A DNA stretch of 64,000 bases from Haloprofundus halobius (GCF_020097835.1 NZ_CP083666.1:3038001-3102000), one strand, 5' to 3'. Positions 25,345 through 34,519 are shown, numbered from the stretch's first letter. Made by a program: numbers and translations. Notes: generated by a model not told the origin, from the sequence alone.

Positions 25345-26667
25345 CTACCGCCTGACGTTCGTCCCCGAAGCGTCGCCGAACGTCGACGACAGCGCGCCCG
25401 TCTCGCTCTCGGGGTCGTAGACGACCCGCCCGCGGACCGTCGTCATCTGCGGGAAAACCCCCGAGAACCCCTCGAACGGCGTCCACTCGCAGTTGCTGTG
25501 GAGGTCGTCGCCGCGAATCGGTTTCGACTCCTCGGGGTCGACGACCACGAGGTCGGCGTCTTTGCCGACTTCGACCGCTCCCTTCCGCGGCAAGTCGAAG
25601 ATACGTGCCGGGTTCGCGGCGGTGAGGTCGCGGACGCGCTCGTACGTCAGTCGACCTTCGCGGGCCTCGCTCAAGAGGAGTGGCAGCATCGTCTCGACGC
25701 CCGGCACGCCGCTCGGTGCGTTCCAGAGGTCTGTCTCCTTCTCCTCGCGGGTGTGGGGCGCGTGGTCGGTCGCGACGATGTCGACGGTGCCGTCGGCGAC
25801 GCGCTCGTAGACCGCCTCCCGGCGCTTCTCGCTCCGCAACGGCGGGTTCATCCGGCCGTACGTGCCCAACTCCGCGAGGTCGTCACGCGACAAGAGCAGG
25901 TGGTGCGGCGTCACCTCGCAGGTCGCCTCCGCCTCGCTGGCGGCGTCCACGCCCTCGGGCGTGCTGGTGTGGGCGATGTGAATCGACGCGGCCGACGCCG
26001 CACCCACGTCGAGCGCCCGTTCGACCGCGGCGGCCTCGGCTTCCGCGGTCCGAAACGCGCTCCACAGGTCCGCGTCGGCGTCGCGGCCCTCGCCACCAGC
26101 ATTCTGTCCTTTCACCGCTGTATCGAACAACTCGGCGTCCTCGGCGTGGACGCTCACGGTCACCCCGGCGTCGGCGGCGCGGGCGACGGCGTCCGCGAAG
26201 CGGTCGGCGTCGATACCCATGTCGCCTGTGGAGTCGGCGAGAAACACCTCGCCGAGCGCGAACAGCGGCCGGTCGAACAGCGAGTGGGGGTCCCACTCCT
26301 CGGTGACGCCGCCGCTGATGCCGTAGTCGACGAGCGATTTTTCGGCTAATTCGGCCTTCTCGTCGAACGCCTCGCCGTCGATGGTCGGGGGGTTCGTGTT
26401 CGGCTGGTCGACGACGGTGGTGACGCCGCCGGCGGCGGCGCTCTTCGACCCCGTCTCCCACGTCTCCTTGTGCGAGTAGCCGGGTTCGCGGAAGTGGACG
26501 TGTGCGTCGATCGCACCGGGTAGGAGCAGGCGGCCGTCGGCGTCGAGTTCGCGTTCGTCGCCCTCGGCCGAGAGCGACCCTGCCGGTTCGACCGCCGCGA
26601 TGGTTTCGCCCTCGGTTCGGACGTCGACCTCGCGGTCGTCGGCGAGGCGTGCGTGTGTGATAAGCAT
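25345..26667 (-). CDS. pyrC: Dihydroorotase
   Basis: Seen: 440 residues. Metal ligands in [10 protein letters not shown] (H56, H58; substrate Arg60), H-I-A-H-T-S-T-P, and [12 protein letters not shown] with the catalytic Asp. N-P-P-L-R-S binds substrate. This is the type I (long) dihydroorotase. Role: closes N-carbamoyl-aspartate to dihydroorotate, third step of pyrimidine synthesis, zinc-dependent, cytosolic. The start at 26667 gives the family N-terminus. No other pyr gene is adjacent. Confidence 0.94.
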   Translation of the reverse strand: MLITHARLADDREVDVRTEGETIAAVEPAGSLSAEGDERELDADGRLLLPGAIDAHVHFREPGYSHKETWETGSKSAAAGGVTTVVDQPNTNPPTIDGEAFDEKAELAEKSLVDYGISGGVTEEWDPHSLFDRPLFALGEVFLADSTGDMGIDADRFADAVARAADAGVTVSVHAEDAELFDTAVKGQNAGGEGRDADADLWSAFRTAEAEAAAVERALDVGAASAASIHIAHTSTPEGVDAASEAEATCEVTPHHLLLSRDDLAELGTYGRMNPPLRSEKRREAVYERVADGTVDIVATDHAPHTREEKETDLWNAPSGVPGVETMLPLLLSEAREGRLTYERVRDLTAANPARIFDLPRKGAVEVGKDADLVVVDPEESKPIRGDDLHSNCEWTPFEGFSGVFPQMTTVRGRVVYDPESETGALSSTFGDASGTNVRR

Positions 26668-26794
26668 CGTCTGAGTCGTCCGACTGTCGTCGGGCGGAGT
26701 GGTAAACGGTGACGGTCCGCGCGAGCGCTCGTCGCGAGAGACACCGCCGACGCTCGGCGCTTGCTTATTAGCTTGCGCGTCGTTCTCACCGTGA

Positions 26795-26986
26795 ATGACT
26801 ACCAACGTCAACTCGATGAACAAGCTCAGTATCATCTCGACGCTCGTCGACGCCATCGTCGCGTTCGCCAAAGGGCGACGCGTTAGCGGCGTTCTGCTCC
26901 TCGCCGCGGCCGCGCTCTCGTCGCGCGTGCCCGGCATCGGGACGGCCGTCTCGGTGCTGCTGCGCGTCTACCGACGGGTGCGATGA
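26795..26986 (+). CDS. Small hydrophobic protein
   Basis: Seen: 63 residues. The middle (V-L-L-L-A-A-A-A-L-S-S-R near 33-44, then G-I-G-T-A-V-S-V-L-L) is hydrophobic and the tail is basic (Y-R-R-V-R). Convincing by codon use and by AT-rich promoter-like DNA (a CTTATTAGC stretch) about 27 bases upstream. It is transcribed divergently from pyrC. Function unknown. Confidence 0.55.
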   Translation: MTTNVNSMNKLSIISTLVDAIVAFAKGRRVSGVLLLAAAALSSRVPGIGTAVSVLLRVYRRVR

Positions 26987-27002
26987 CGGGATAACTAGTT
27001 TT

Positions 27003-27692
27003 TCAGTCGACCTCGGCTCCGACGCGCTCGACAGACGCCTCCAGGTCGCCGACGAACGCGTCTTCCAGCGCCCGGGCGACCGCTTCCGCGTCTCCCTCAC
27101 CGCCGGCGCGGGCGACGCTGCCGACCGAGTCGGGGTCGAACGGTACCGACAGCGCCGCGTACACAGGGTCTAGCACGCGCGCAATCTCCTCGTGGTCGGC
27201 GACGAGCACGCACCCCGAAACGAGCGCAGCGCCCTTGCGGACGCGCTGGGCGACGCCAGCGATCTTCCCCGCCGACTGCACGGAGTGCGCACCCGGACAG
27301 AACGACTCGGGGGGTTCGCCGCGTTCGGCGTCGACGCCCACCGTTTCGAGCGCACGAACCACCGTCGCCACGGCGTCGTCGTAGCGGTCGTCCAACCCCC
27401 GGCGCATATCCTCGACGGGTCTCGCGTTCGCGAACGCGAGCGTGGTTCCGGTGTAGGCGACGGCCCGGCCGCCGACACTCCGTTCGACAGCAGGGTAGCC
27501 GCGCTCCTCGGCCGCCTCGCGGGCGGCGTCGTACCCCTCGGCGCGGGTGTCGCGCCGTCCGAACGCGAGTTGACGGTGCGGCGACCAGACGCGGAGCGAC
27601 GGGACGCCCGTCTCGGCGGCGTCTTCGAGCAGTGTCGCCGTCACGTCGCGGTCGGCCTCCGGATCGCTCGCTCTCCCGTGTACGACTCGCAT
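27003..27692 (-). CDS. Lipoate-protein ligase family protein (LplA-like)
   Basis: Seen: 229 residues. The R-S-V-G-G-R-A-V-A-Y-T-G-T-T-L-A-F motif near 70-86 is the R-R-x-G-G-G-x-V-x-H-D signature in altered form. S-A-G-K-I-A-G-V-A-Q-R-V-R-K-G-A near 141-156 holds the expected catalytic Lys (K144). The family covers lipoate ligases, octanoyl transferases and lipoyl-amidotransferases. The His of the V-x-H-D motif is Tyr-Thr here, so substrate is uncertain. Confidence 0.82.
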   Translation of the reverse strand: MRVVHGRASDPEADRDVTATLLEDAAETGVPSLRVWSPHRQLAFGRRDTRAEGYDAAREAAEERGYPAVERSVGGRAVAYTGTTLAFANARPVEDMRRGLDDRYDDAVATVVRALETVGVDAERGEPPESFCPGAHSVQSAGKIAGVAQRVRKGAALVSGCVLVADHEEIARVLDPVYAALSVPFDPDSVGSVARAGGEGDAEAVARALEDAFVGDLEASVERVGAEVD

Positions 27693-27762
27693 ACCGTCTC
27701 CTGCGGGCTCGGCGTACCTAACACAACCGTCTCGGCTTCCGGTCCCGAGTTTCGACGGGGCT

Positions 27763-28722
27763 ATGCGCTCGGGCGTCTACCTCTCGCCAATGGCGGTCAC
27801 GCTCTCTTCGCCCGTCGCCGAGCGCTACCGGCGCTTCTCGCTGTACAACTCGCCGTACCCGGCGCACGACCGCGGCTGTGCCGTCGACTTCTACCCCGAG
27901 ACGAACGAGGGTCTCTCGCCGGTTTCCGGCGAGGTGCTCGACACGAAGTCGGTTCGCGCGCCGCCGAAACCGTACGCCGTCGAGGAGGACTATCTCATTC
28001 TCGTCGCCGTCGACGAGGCGAACTCGCCGGGGGTTCGGTTCGACCGCGCAGAACGGACCGGCGGCGGAGACGACGAGGGCCACTACGTCGCCCGCATCCT
28101 CCACGTCAACCCGGCGGTCGAACCCGGTCAGCGCGTCGATGCGGGCGAGTCGCTCGGCGAGATGGTCCGGTCGGGCTTTTTCGGCCAGTGGGTCGACAAC
28201 CACGTCCACCTCGGGTTCCGTCGCGTCGATCAGAACGCCTACCGCGCGGGCGGGTCACTCCCGCTGACGCTCGACGTGCCGGTCGAGCCGCTCGCGTGGG
28301 GTGGGTCGGGGACCATCGTCGAGGTCGGCGAGACGTACGCGCTGTTGGACGCCCCGTCGCATCCGGACTCCGGTGCGTACTTCGCGGGCGTCGCCACCGC
28401 CGACGGCCGAGTGCTCGACGGGGGAGTGGCGCACTACGTCGGCGGCGGCGTGTTCTCGTCGACCGGCGGCGAGACGGCCACAGTCGACGCACCGCTCTCG
28501 TTTCTCGACTATCCAGTCGGCGTCGCCAGCGGCCGCGACGTGCGGTGGAACTCCTTCGACGTGCTGGTCAACGGCGAGCGAGCGACTGGTCTCTCGCTGT
28601 TTCTCGCGCAGGATTCGGCGTTCGGGGCGAAACTCGTCTTTCACACCGGACACGAGTTCGCCGTCGGCGACGACGTTCGCGTCGAACTCGCCGCGAGCGA
28701 CGACCCCGTCAGACTCGGATGA
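27763..28722 (+). CDS. M23-like (LytM fold) protein of unknown role
   Basis: Seen: 319 residues. A-H-D-R-G-C-A-V-D-F-Y-P near 37-48 and V-D-N-H-V-H-L-G-F near 144-152 resemble the two metal-binding motifs of M23/LytM peptidases (H...D and H-x-H), with a G-E-V-L and P-G-Q-R-V-D-A-G-E-S-L-G-E hinge typical of the fold between them. The C-terminal 140 residues form another beta-rich domain (W-G-G-S-G-T-I-V-E-V). There is no signal peptide. Haloarchaea have no peptidoglycan, so it is unlikely to cut murein. The start could instead be the ATG at 27790. Confidence 0.65.
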   Translation: MRSGVYLSPMAVTLSSPVAERYRRFSLYNSPYPAHDRGCAVDFYPETNEGLSPVSGEVLDTKSVRAPPKPYAVEEDYLILVAVDEANSPGVRFDRAERTGGGDDEGHYVARILHVNPAVEPGQRVDAGESLGEMVRSGFFGQWVDNHVHLGFRRVDQNAYRAGGSLPLTLDVPVEPLAWGGSGTIVEVGETYALLDAPSHPDSGAYFAGVATADGRVLDGGVAHYVGGGVFSSTGGETATVDAPLSFLDYPVGVASGRDVRWNSFDVLVNGERATGLSLFLAQDSAFGAKLVFHTGHEFAVGDDVRVELAASDDPVRLG

Positions 28723-28760
28723 GTCGGTAGTCGGAACGCGGGCGGGTGCGGCGTCGAGAG

Positions 28761-29315
28761 TTATCCGTGTTTCTCGCGGTGTGCTCTCTTCTGTTCGGTG
28801 TACGTCTCGTCCGCCTCGACCGTGTTCCACCACACTTCGTAGATCAGCGCCGCCTCGCGCTTGTCGTCGTCGGCCCAGTACTGCGCGTTGCACTCCTTAC
28901 CGTGGTCGTACTTCTTGCCGCCAGAGTAGCGCGCGTAGCGCATCGCCCGAGTGGAGCCCATCTGGAGATACTTGCGGGACATATCCATCCCGACGAAGTC
29001 GTCGCGGTAGTCGAGGACCCGACTGTAGATGGCTTCGCTGGATTCGTCGGCCGATGCGCGGTCCGCGTCGCTCCACAGCGGCAGCAGTTCGTCCTTGTAC
29101 GGTTGGACCTTGAAAACGCCCTCCTCCCCGCGGCCGACGCGGTACCGCTCGGGGTGGTCTCGAACGTTCGTCTCGTACTTGAGCCCGTAGTCCGTCGATT
29201 TCGCTTCGCCGTTCGACTCCGCTGGTTCGTCCGTCGACTCCGTGCTCCTCGCCCCGTCCGCCTCCGACTCGTCGTCCGTCCGACTTCCGCCCGACGTCGA
29301 GTCCATACCAGCCAA
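28761..29315 (-). CDS. DUF4385-family protein
   Basis: Seen: 184 residues. After an acidic N-terminus of about 45 residues, the domain reads N-V-R-D-H-P-E-R-Y-R-V-G-R-G-E-E-G-V-F, V-Q-P-Y-K-D-E-L-L-P-L-W, F-V-G-M-D-M-S-R-K-Y-L-Q-M-G, T-R-A-M-R-Y-A-R-Y and K-K-Y-D: the conserved blocks of DUF4385, a family shared with bacteria and eukaryotes. Its many invariant charged residues suggest an enzyme or nucleic acid binder, but no function is known to me. Confidence 0.85.
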   Translation of the reverse strand: MAGMDSTSGGSRTDDESEADGARSTESTDEPAESNGEAKSTDYGLKYETNVRDHPERYRVGRGEEGVFKVQPYKDELLPLWSDADRASADESSEAIYSRVLDYRDDFVGMDMSRKYLQMGSTRAMRYARYSGGKKYDHGKECNAQYWADDDKREAALIYEVWWNTVEADETYTEQKRAHREKHG

Positions 29316-29405
29316 ACGCGGTGCTTGCGTACTACTTCCCCGACGAAACTCAACTCACGGGAGACGAATCGGCGGCTACAAACGGTCCCGCGGGAGTAGA
29401 GGGGT

Positions 29406-29855
29406 ATGGACGATTCGCAGCCGTTTCCGACGGAGGCAGCGGCGATGCTCCAGCAGTTCATCGAACAGGAGCACGGCTATCTCTCGTGGCTGAACACGCG
29501 CGTCGACAGCATCGAGCGCGGGCGCGTCGTGATGTCGATCCCGTACGACGAGAAACTCACCAACACCACGTCGCCGCCGACGATTCACGGGGGCGTCGCC
29601 GCGACGCTCATCGACACCGTCGGCGGGGTCGCACAGCGGTCGACGTTCGACGATCCGACGCAGGGCGGCGTCGCGACCGTGAATCTCAACGTGAACTACC
29701 TGCGCCGCGCCTCCGGCGACCTGACGGCGACGGCGGACGTCGTCCGGGCCGGCGGGAGCATCGGCGTCAGCGAGATCACCGTCGAGAGCCCCACGCCCGA
29801 TGGCGGAACCGAGGCCGTCGCTACCGGACAGGCAGCCTACCGGCTGTTCCGTTGA
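29406..29855 (+). CDS. PaaI-type hotdog thioesterase
   Basis: Seen: 149 residues. I-H-G-G-V-A-A-T-L-I-D-T-V-G-G-V-A carries the H-G-G and acidic residue of PaaI/YdiI-like hotdog enzymes; V-N-L-N-V-N-Y-L-R-R-A is the second strand motif. Role: hydrolysis of acyl-CoA thioesters, often phenylacetyl- or other aryl-CoA, in the cytoplasm. The stop is directly next to the stop of the convergent isochorismatase gene. Confidence 0.9.
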   Translation: MDDSQPFPTEAAAMLQQFIEQEHGYLSWLNTRVDSIERGRVVMSIPYDEKLTNTTSPPTIHGGVAATLIDTVGGVAQRSTFDDPTQGGVATVNLNVNYLRRASGDLTATADVVRAGGSIGVSEITVESPTPDGGTEAVATGQAAYRLFR

Positions 29856-30425
29856 CTACTCGAACGTCACCTCGTCGAGCGTCGCCGTCTCGCCGAACAG
29901 CCAGTCGGCGTGCTCGACGGCGTACTCCTTGTGGCCCTCCTCGATGTGGCCGATCGCGTCGGTGACGAGCACCGGCCGGAAGTCGCGGAGTCCGGCGCTT
30001 CCGGCGGTGTGGAGGACGCAGACGTTTGCCAGCGTCCCGCAGATGAGCAGGTCGTCGACGCCGTGGGCGTTCAACCACCCTTCCAGCTCCGTCTGGTAGA
30101 ACGCGTCGTAGGTGTGTTTCGTGACGACGTGGTCGTCCTCGCGAACGTCGAGTTCGTCGACGAGTTCGGTCTCCCAACTTCCTTCGACGACGTGTTCACC
30201 CCAGCGCTCGAACTCGTCGTAGTAGTGGTTCCCCTCGAACTGTTCGGGCGGGTGAACGTCTCGGGTGAAGACGACGCGCGCGCCGGCGTCGTGCGCGCGG
30301 CCGACGAGCGTCGACACCGGTTCGATGGCGTCCTCGCTCGCGGGGGCGTAGAGGCTCCCGTCGGGGTGGCAGAATCCGTTCTGCATGTCGACGACGACGA
30401 CGACGGTCCGTTTCGGGTCGTACAT
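29856..30425 (-). CDS. Isochorismatase/nicotinamidase-family cysteine hydrolase
   Basis: Seen: 189 residues. Catalytic triad D13 (V-V-D-M-Q-N-G-F), K103 (V-V-T-K-H-T-Y-D-A-F) and C136 (L-A-N-V-C-V-L-H-T-A), with the cis-peptide segment before Cys. H58 in D-V-H-P-P may bind metal as in nicotinamidases. Family role: hydrolysis of amide or vinyl-ether bonds; nicotinamidase is the likeliest guess, and a nicotinate phosphoribosyltransferase lies 5 kb away at 35316, but that is context only. Confidence 0.88.
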   Translation of the reverse strand: MYDPKRTVVVVVDMQNGFCHPDGSLYAPASEDAIEPVSTLVGRAHDAGARVVFTRDVHPPEQFEGNHYYDEFERWGEHVVEGSWETELVDELDVREDDHVVTKHTYDAFYQTELEGWLNAHGVDDLLICGTLANVCVLHTAGSAGLRDFRPVLVTDAIGHIEEGHKEYAVEHADWLFGETATLDEVTFE

Positions 30426-30604
30426 ACGTTTCACTCCGCTCTCGGCGAGTAAATCGTTTGGCGAGCGACCCGCCGTCGAGACTGGGGTCGGTTCTCGGTG
30501 AAGTCGGCGGCGGTCCTCGGTGAGGCCGGTGTTGGCTCCCGGTGACGCCGCAGGCGGTGACGCCCGAGGCGACCGTTTTTCACGTTTGACTCCGTTGGGG
30601 ACGT

Positions 30605-32161
30605 ATGCGACGTACACTCGCAGTTGCGGTCGCGCTGCTGGTGGTGCTGTCGGGGTGCGGCGGCTTCGTCGGGTCCGAAGACCCGTCGTCGACGGCCGAG
30701 AGTCCCGACACGGCGACCGACACCACCTCTACTTCCTCGGACTCGACCGACGACGCTAACTCGTCCGGCGACGCCCCGCCGGCCGGCGACGCACCCAATT
30801 CCGGCGACGGAATGGCCGAGAACCCCCCGGACCCCGAGTCGGACAGACTCGGCTGGGAGGGCGGCTACTGGTACAACGAGACGCTCGACGTCGACCAGTC
30901 CGACGGTCTCAACGAGTCGGAGATGGAGGCGGTCGTCAACCGCTCGATGGCGCGCGTCGAACACATCCGCGGCCTCGAGTTCGAAGGGACGGTCCCCGTC
31001 GAGGTCATCTCCCGCGAGGAGTTCCGAAACGAGTCGACCGGGAGCGGCGGCGAGTACCCGCAGCAGCGCCGCGCCTTCGACAACGCGAAGTTCGAGGCGC
31101 TGTTCATGATCAACGAGTCGACCGACTCGGTCGCCGTCCAGAACACGAACACCGGAAGCTCCGTCGGCGGCTACTACAGCCCCACCGACGAGCGAATCGT
31201 CATCGTCAGCGAGAACACCACCTCGCCGAAGCTGAACGAGGTGACGCTCTCACAGGAGCTGTTCCACGCGCTACAGGACCAGCAGTTCGACCTCGCGAGC
31301 TACAACCAGTCGACGCGTGAGCAGCACAACGCCGTCGACGGCATCGTCGAGGGCGACGGCAACTACGTCGACTGGCTGTACGAGCAGCGCTGTAACGCCG
31401 AGTGGAACTGCCTCGAAGACAGCGCCTCCGCCGGTGGCGGCGGCGAACTCGCCAACTACGGTCCGTACCTCATCCAGTACCAGCCGTACAGCGACGGGCC
31501 GGCATTCGTCCGGCAGCTCCGCGAACGCGGCGGCTGGGAGGCAGTCAACGAGGCGTACGAGAACCCGCCCGCGAGCACCGAACAGACCATCCACCCCGAC
31601 CGCTACCCCGACGACCGACCGGTCGACCCCACGGTGACCGACCGGACGAGCGGGACGTGGCAGCAACTCGAACCCGAGGGGCGGCCGAACTACGGCGAAC
31701 TGGGCGAGGCGGGCGTGAACGCGATGCTCGTCTACCCACTGTACGAGACGGAGGGAGAGACGCAGATCATCCCCGCCCGGCAGTGGTACAACCTCAACGA
31801 GAGCGGGGAGGTGAACCAGTTCGACCCGTTCAACTACGACCACCCCTACACGGACGGGTTCCGCGGTGATCGCTTCGTCGCCTACCAGAACGACGCGGGC
31901 GAGACCGGCTACGTCTGGAAACTCGCCTGGGACAACGCCTCGCAGGCCGACGAGTTCCTTGACGGCTACGAGCAACTGCTGGAGTTCCGCAGCGCCGAGG
32001 AAGTCGACGACGCGTCCGGACCGGGGACCGTCTACCGCATCGCCGAAGACGACAACGGATTCGCCGACGCCTTCCGTGTGGTACAGGACGGCGACACCGT
32101 CTACATCGTCAACGCACCGACCGTAGACCAACTGTCGAACGTCCACGCGACGCAGTCGTAG
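30605..32161 (+). CDS. Hvo_1808-type surface lipoprotein, degenerate zincin copy
   Basis: Seen: 518 residues. Signal peptide and lipobox L-S-G-C, then a long S/T/D-rich linker (to about 95). The domain starts L-G-W-E-G-G-Y-W-Y. At the metalloprotease helix it reads S-Q-E-L-F-H-A-L-Q-D-Q, with Q217 where the paired gene at 32329 has His, so the H-E-x2-H site is broken (E218 and H221 kept). Later motifs (G-P-Y-L-I-Q-Y; a W-K-L-A-W-D near the end) match the neighbour throughout. Inference: a non-catalytic duplicate on the cell surface. Confidence 0.85.
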   Translation: MRRTLAVAVALLVVLSGCGGFVGSEDPSSTAESPDTATDTTSTSSDSTDDANSSGDAPPAGDAPNSGDGMAENPPDPESDRLGWEGGYWYNETLDVDQSDGLNESEMEAVVNRSMARVEHIRGLEFEGTVPVEVISREEFRNESTGSGGEYPQQRRAFDNAKFEALFMINESTDSVAVQNTNTGSSVGGYYSPTDERIVIVSENTTSPKLNEVTLSQELFHALQDQQFDLASYNQSTREQHNAVDGIVEGDGNYVDWLYEQRCNAEWNCLEDSASAGGGGELANYGPYLIQYQPYSDGPAFVRQLRERGGWEAVNEAYENPPASTEQTIHPDRYPDDRPVDPTVTDRTSGTWQQLEPEGRPNYGELGEAGVNAMLVYPLYETEGETQIIPARQWYNLNESGEVNQFDPFNYDHPYTDGFRGDRFVAYQNDAGETGYVWKLAWDNASQADEFLDGYEQLLEFRSAEEVDDASGPGTVYRIAEDDNGFADAFRVVQDGDTVYIVNAPTVDQLSNVHATQS

Positions 32162-32176
32162 TCGGCGCGTCGTCGA

Positions 32177-32260
32177 CGTGAGTCGATTACACTACGTGAG
32201 TCGGTTACACTAACGCACCGTGGGCCGCCGCACCGCCGCACCGCCGCATCGCCGCATCGA
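32177..32260. repeat. Tandem repeats between the two lipoprotein genes
   Basis: Two head-to-tail 18-base units, CGTGAGTCGATTACACTA (32177-32194) and the same with one change (32195-32212). They are followed by repeated CCGCCGCA-like units to about 32260. They fill the short gap between the duplicated genes and could have arisen with the duplication or mark a regulatory region. Confidence 0.6.
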
Positions 32261-32328
32261 CGTACCGCCGAGGCGGCAGCACTCGGCCCCGTGGGAACGC
32301 TTTTCGCGACTCGCTCCAAGATAACGAT

Positions 32329-33687
32329 GTGCACACGCGCATCACGCTCGCGCTCGTCGTCTGCCTCGTTCTCGCCGGTTGCACGGCACCGCTGACCGAC
32401 GGGTCGCCGCTCGACGACGGCCTCGGCCAGGCAGAGGACGAGGACCGAATCGGGTGGGAGAACGGCTACGCGCACGACGACTCGCTGGATATCGACCAGT
32501 CAGACGGGTTGAACGAGAGCGAACGCGAGGCGTTCGTCGCCCGGACGATGGCGCGCGTCGAGAAGGTTCGCGGATTGGAGTTCGAGGAACCGGTCCCGGT
32601 CGAAGTCATCACTCGCGAGGAGTACAGACAGCAGAGCGGCGGCGAGAGGAACGCCGAGTACGAAGCGTGGAACAATCAGGTGTGGGAGTCGCTGCTGCTC
32701 GTCGGCGAGGACCGCAACGTCTCGGACGTGATGGACTCCGTCTACGGCGGGTCGGTGTTGGGGTACTACTCGCCGAGCGAGGACCGCATCGTCATCGTCA
32801 GCGACTCGGAGACGCCGGTCATCGACCGGACGACGCTGGCGCACGAACTCGTCCACGCGCTGCAGGACCAGCACTTCGGCCTCGAAGGGACCCCGTCGAC
32901 GCAGGACGGCCAACTCGCGCGAAACGGCATCGTCGAAGGCGACGCCCGCTACACCGAGACGCTGTACGAACGACGGTGCGGGACGGAGTGGGAGTGCGTT
33001 CCCCGTCCGAGCAGCGGCGGCGGTGGCGGCGGCGACAGCGGCGCGCCCGGCGTCTTCCTCACCATCTACACGCCGTACGCCGACGGCCCACAGTTCGTCC
33101 ACACGCTCCACCAGGAGGGCGGGTGGGAGGCGGTCAACGCCGCCTACGAGGACAAACCACAGAGCACCGAGCAGGTGATTCACCCGGAGAAGTACCCCGA
33201 CGAACGACCGGAGAACGTCAGCGTCGAAGACCGTTCCGCCGCGGAGTGGTCGCGGTTCGATACCCGACCCACCGCCGACACCGTCGGCGAGGCGTCGCTG
33301 TACGCGATGTTCTGGCAGAACGGCTACATCGAACAGGAGAGCCTCCGCGACAGCCCCGACGAGTACTCGCCGTACAACTACTCACACCCCGCGACCGAAG
33401 GATGGGCCGGCGACGCCGTCGTCCCATACGAGGGCGACGACGGCGAGTACGGCTACGTGTTCCAGAGCGAGTGGGACACCGAGAAGGACGCCCGCGAGTT
33501 CGCCGACGCCTACCGCGCGACGCTGACAGACCGACTCGACGCGGAGCGAGTCGACGACAGCGTCTACCGCGTTCCCGACGACAGTTCGTTCGGCGATGCG
33601 TTCCGGGTGACGCAGGACGGTACAACGGTCACCATCGTCAACGCGCCGACGACCGAACAGTTGGACGACGTTCACTCGGAGGACTGA
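32329..33687 (+). CDS. Hvo_1808-type surface lipoprotein with intact HExxH
   Basis: Seen: 452 residues from the GTG at 32329, which gives a signal peptide and lipobox L-A-G-C at about 16-19; the overlapping ATG at 32327 is in the wrong frame. The domain repeats that of the preceding gene: I-G-W-E-N-G-Y, then A-H-E-L-V-H-A-L-Q-D-Q with H172, E173 and H176, a zinc metallopeptidase helix. A glycine-rich loop follows near 222-232. Role: probably a surface-anchored metalloprotease or zinc-binding protein; no proven substrate. It has its own upstream gap of 167 bases. Confidence 0.85.
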   Translation: MHTRITLALVVCLVLAGCTAPLTDGSPLDDGLGQAEDEDRIGWENGYAHDDSLDIDQSDGLNESEREAFVARTMARVEKVRGLEFEEPVPVEVITREEYRQQSGGERNAEYEAWNNQVWESLLLVGEDRNVSDVMDSVYGGSVLGYYSPSEDRIVIVSDSETPVIDRTTLAHELVHALQDQHFGLEGTPSTQDGQLARNGIVEGDARYTETLYERRCGTEWECVPRPSSGGGGGGDSGAPGVFLTIYTPYADGPQFVHTLHQEGGWEAVNAAYEDKPQSTEQVIHPEKYPDERPENVSVEDRSAAEWSRFDTRPTADTVGEASLYAMFWQNGYIEQESLRDSPDEYSPYNYSHPATEGWAGDAVVPYEGDDGEYGYVFQSEWDTEKDAREFADAYRATLTDRLDAERVDDSVYRVPDDSSFGDAFRVTQDGTTVTIVNAPTTEQLDDVHSED

Positions 33688-33872
33688 CTCGTACTCGTGT
33701 TTCCTCTGGCTCCGTTAGAATCCTCGAATCGTGACAGGAGTCGCGTACTGAATAGAGAGGATGCGTTCAGCAACGTGGTGTCTCCAAGCGGTGTAGCTCT
33801 CGGTGAGTTCGTCATCGGTTGTCCTGCGACAATCGGATGAGATAAGAGCGATTCGTCTACCTCTGTCGCCGC

Positions 33873-34499
33873 CTACGAGATGAATTCCTTGATAATCCGG
33901 CCTTCAGCTCGATGGAGGACACCACTAGCCGCCGATTGATTGACTCCCAATGTTTCTGCAAGTTCGACTAGCGTACAGCCGCGAGGACTGTCGTAATAAC
34001 CCCGTTCAACCGCTTCAGCGATGACCTCCCGCTGGCGTTCGGTCAGAAGCCCGTTCGAGTCGTATGATTGGGTTAACGACAGTATCTCGTACGGAATGTG
34101 AGCCGTCGCTAACTCGGTAGTTAACTCCGACAACTGCTCCTGTGAGGTAGTTTGTTCACCGGATGCCCACCCGTCTCGGATGATGATCGGAAATCGCGGA
34201 AGGATACCAATCGAACGCCTCGCCTCATACGTTGACGGCATCGGAAACACCAACTGGACCAGTACCATCTCGTCGTCGGAATGGAGCACTTCGTACGAGC
34301 GCACCTCCGGTGCGTCGTCGAACCGGCGAACGATGGCGTCCCTGTCCGATGTCGTTACTTCGATCAGTTCGAGCACGCCATCGTCTACGGGCTGGCTCGT
34401 CAGGATCTTGAACTCGGCGTCCGAGAAGTCGGTCGAAACACCAGCTAGCCAGTTGTCGCTGTCTGCCCCGATCTCGACCTTCAGGCGTACACGGACCAT
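33873..34499 (-). CDS. HTH-10 (Bat-type) transcription regulator
   Basis: Seen: 208 residues. The N-terminal 150 residues form the sensor region common to this group; the C-terminus (T-E-R-Q-R-E-V-I-A-E-A-V-E-R-G-Y-Y, C-T-L-V-E-L-A-E-T-L-G-V-N-Q-S-A-A-S) is the HTH-10 domain. Family role: haloarchaeal regulators such as Bat. It is divergent from a DoxX-family membrane gene, and the region between carries operator-like repeats. Likely controls that gene and itself. It is AT-richer than its neighbours, so the pair may be acquired. Confidence 0.88.
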   Translation of the reverse strand: MVRVRLKVEIGADSDNWLAGVSTDFSDAEFKILTSQPVDDGVLELIEVTTSDRDAIVRRFDDAPEVRSYEVLHSDDEMVLVQLVFPMPSTYEARRSIGILPRFPIIIRDGWASGEQTTSQEQLSELTTELATAHIPYEILSLTQSYDSNGLLTERQREVIAEAVERGYYDSPRGCTLVELAETLGVNQSAASGVLHRAEGRIIKEFIS

Positions 34500-34519
34500 A
34501 CCACAGGAATTGGCTGGCG

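Noticed and set aside
32220-32280. A CRISPR-like array in the repeated CCGCCGCA stretch
   Set aside because: Units are too short and have no spacers; nowhere in the window are there regularly spaced repeats of CRISPR length.
33716-33872. A protein-like minus-strand tail (E-L-T-E-S-Y-T-A-W-R-H-H-V-A-E-R-I) just after the HTH-10 gene stop
   Set aside because: It has no start of its own, overlaps no recognised family, and is too short to call; it might be a relic of a transposase or integrase, but the evidence is too thin.
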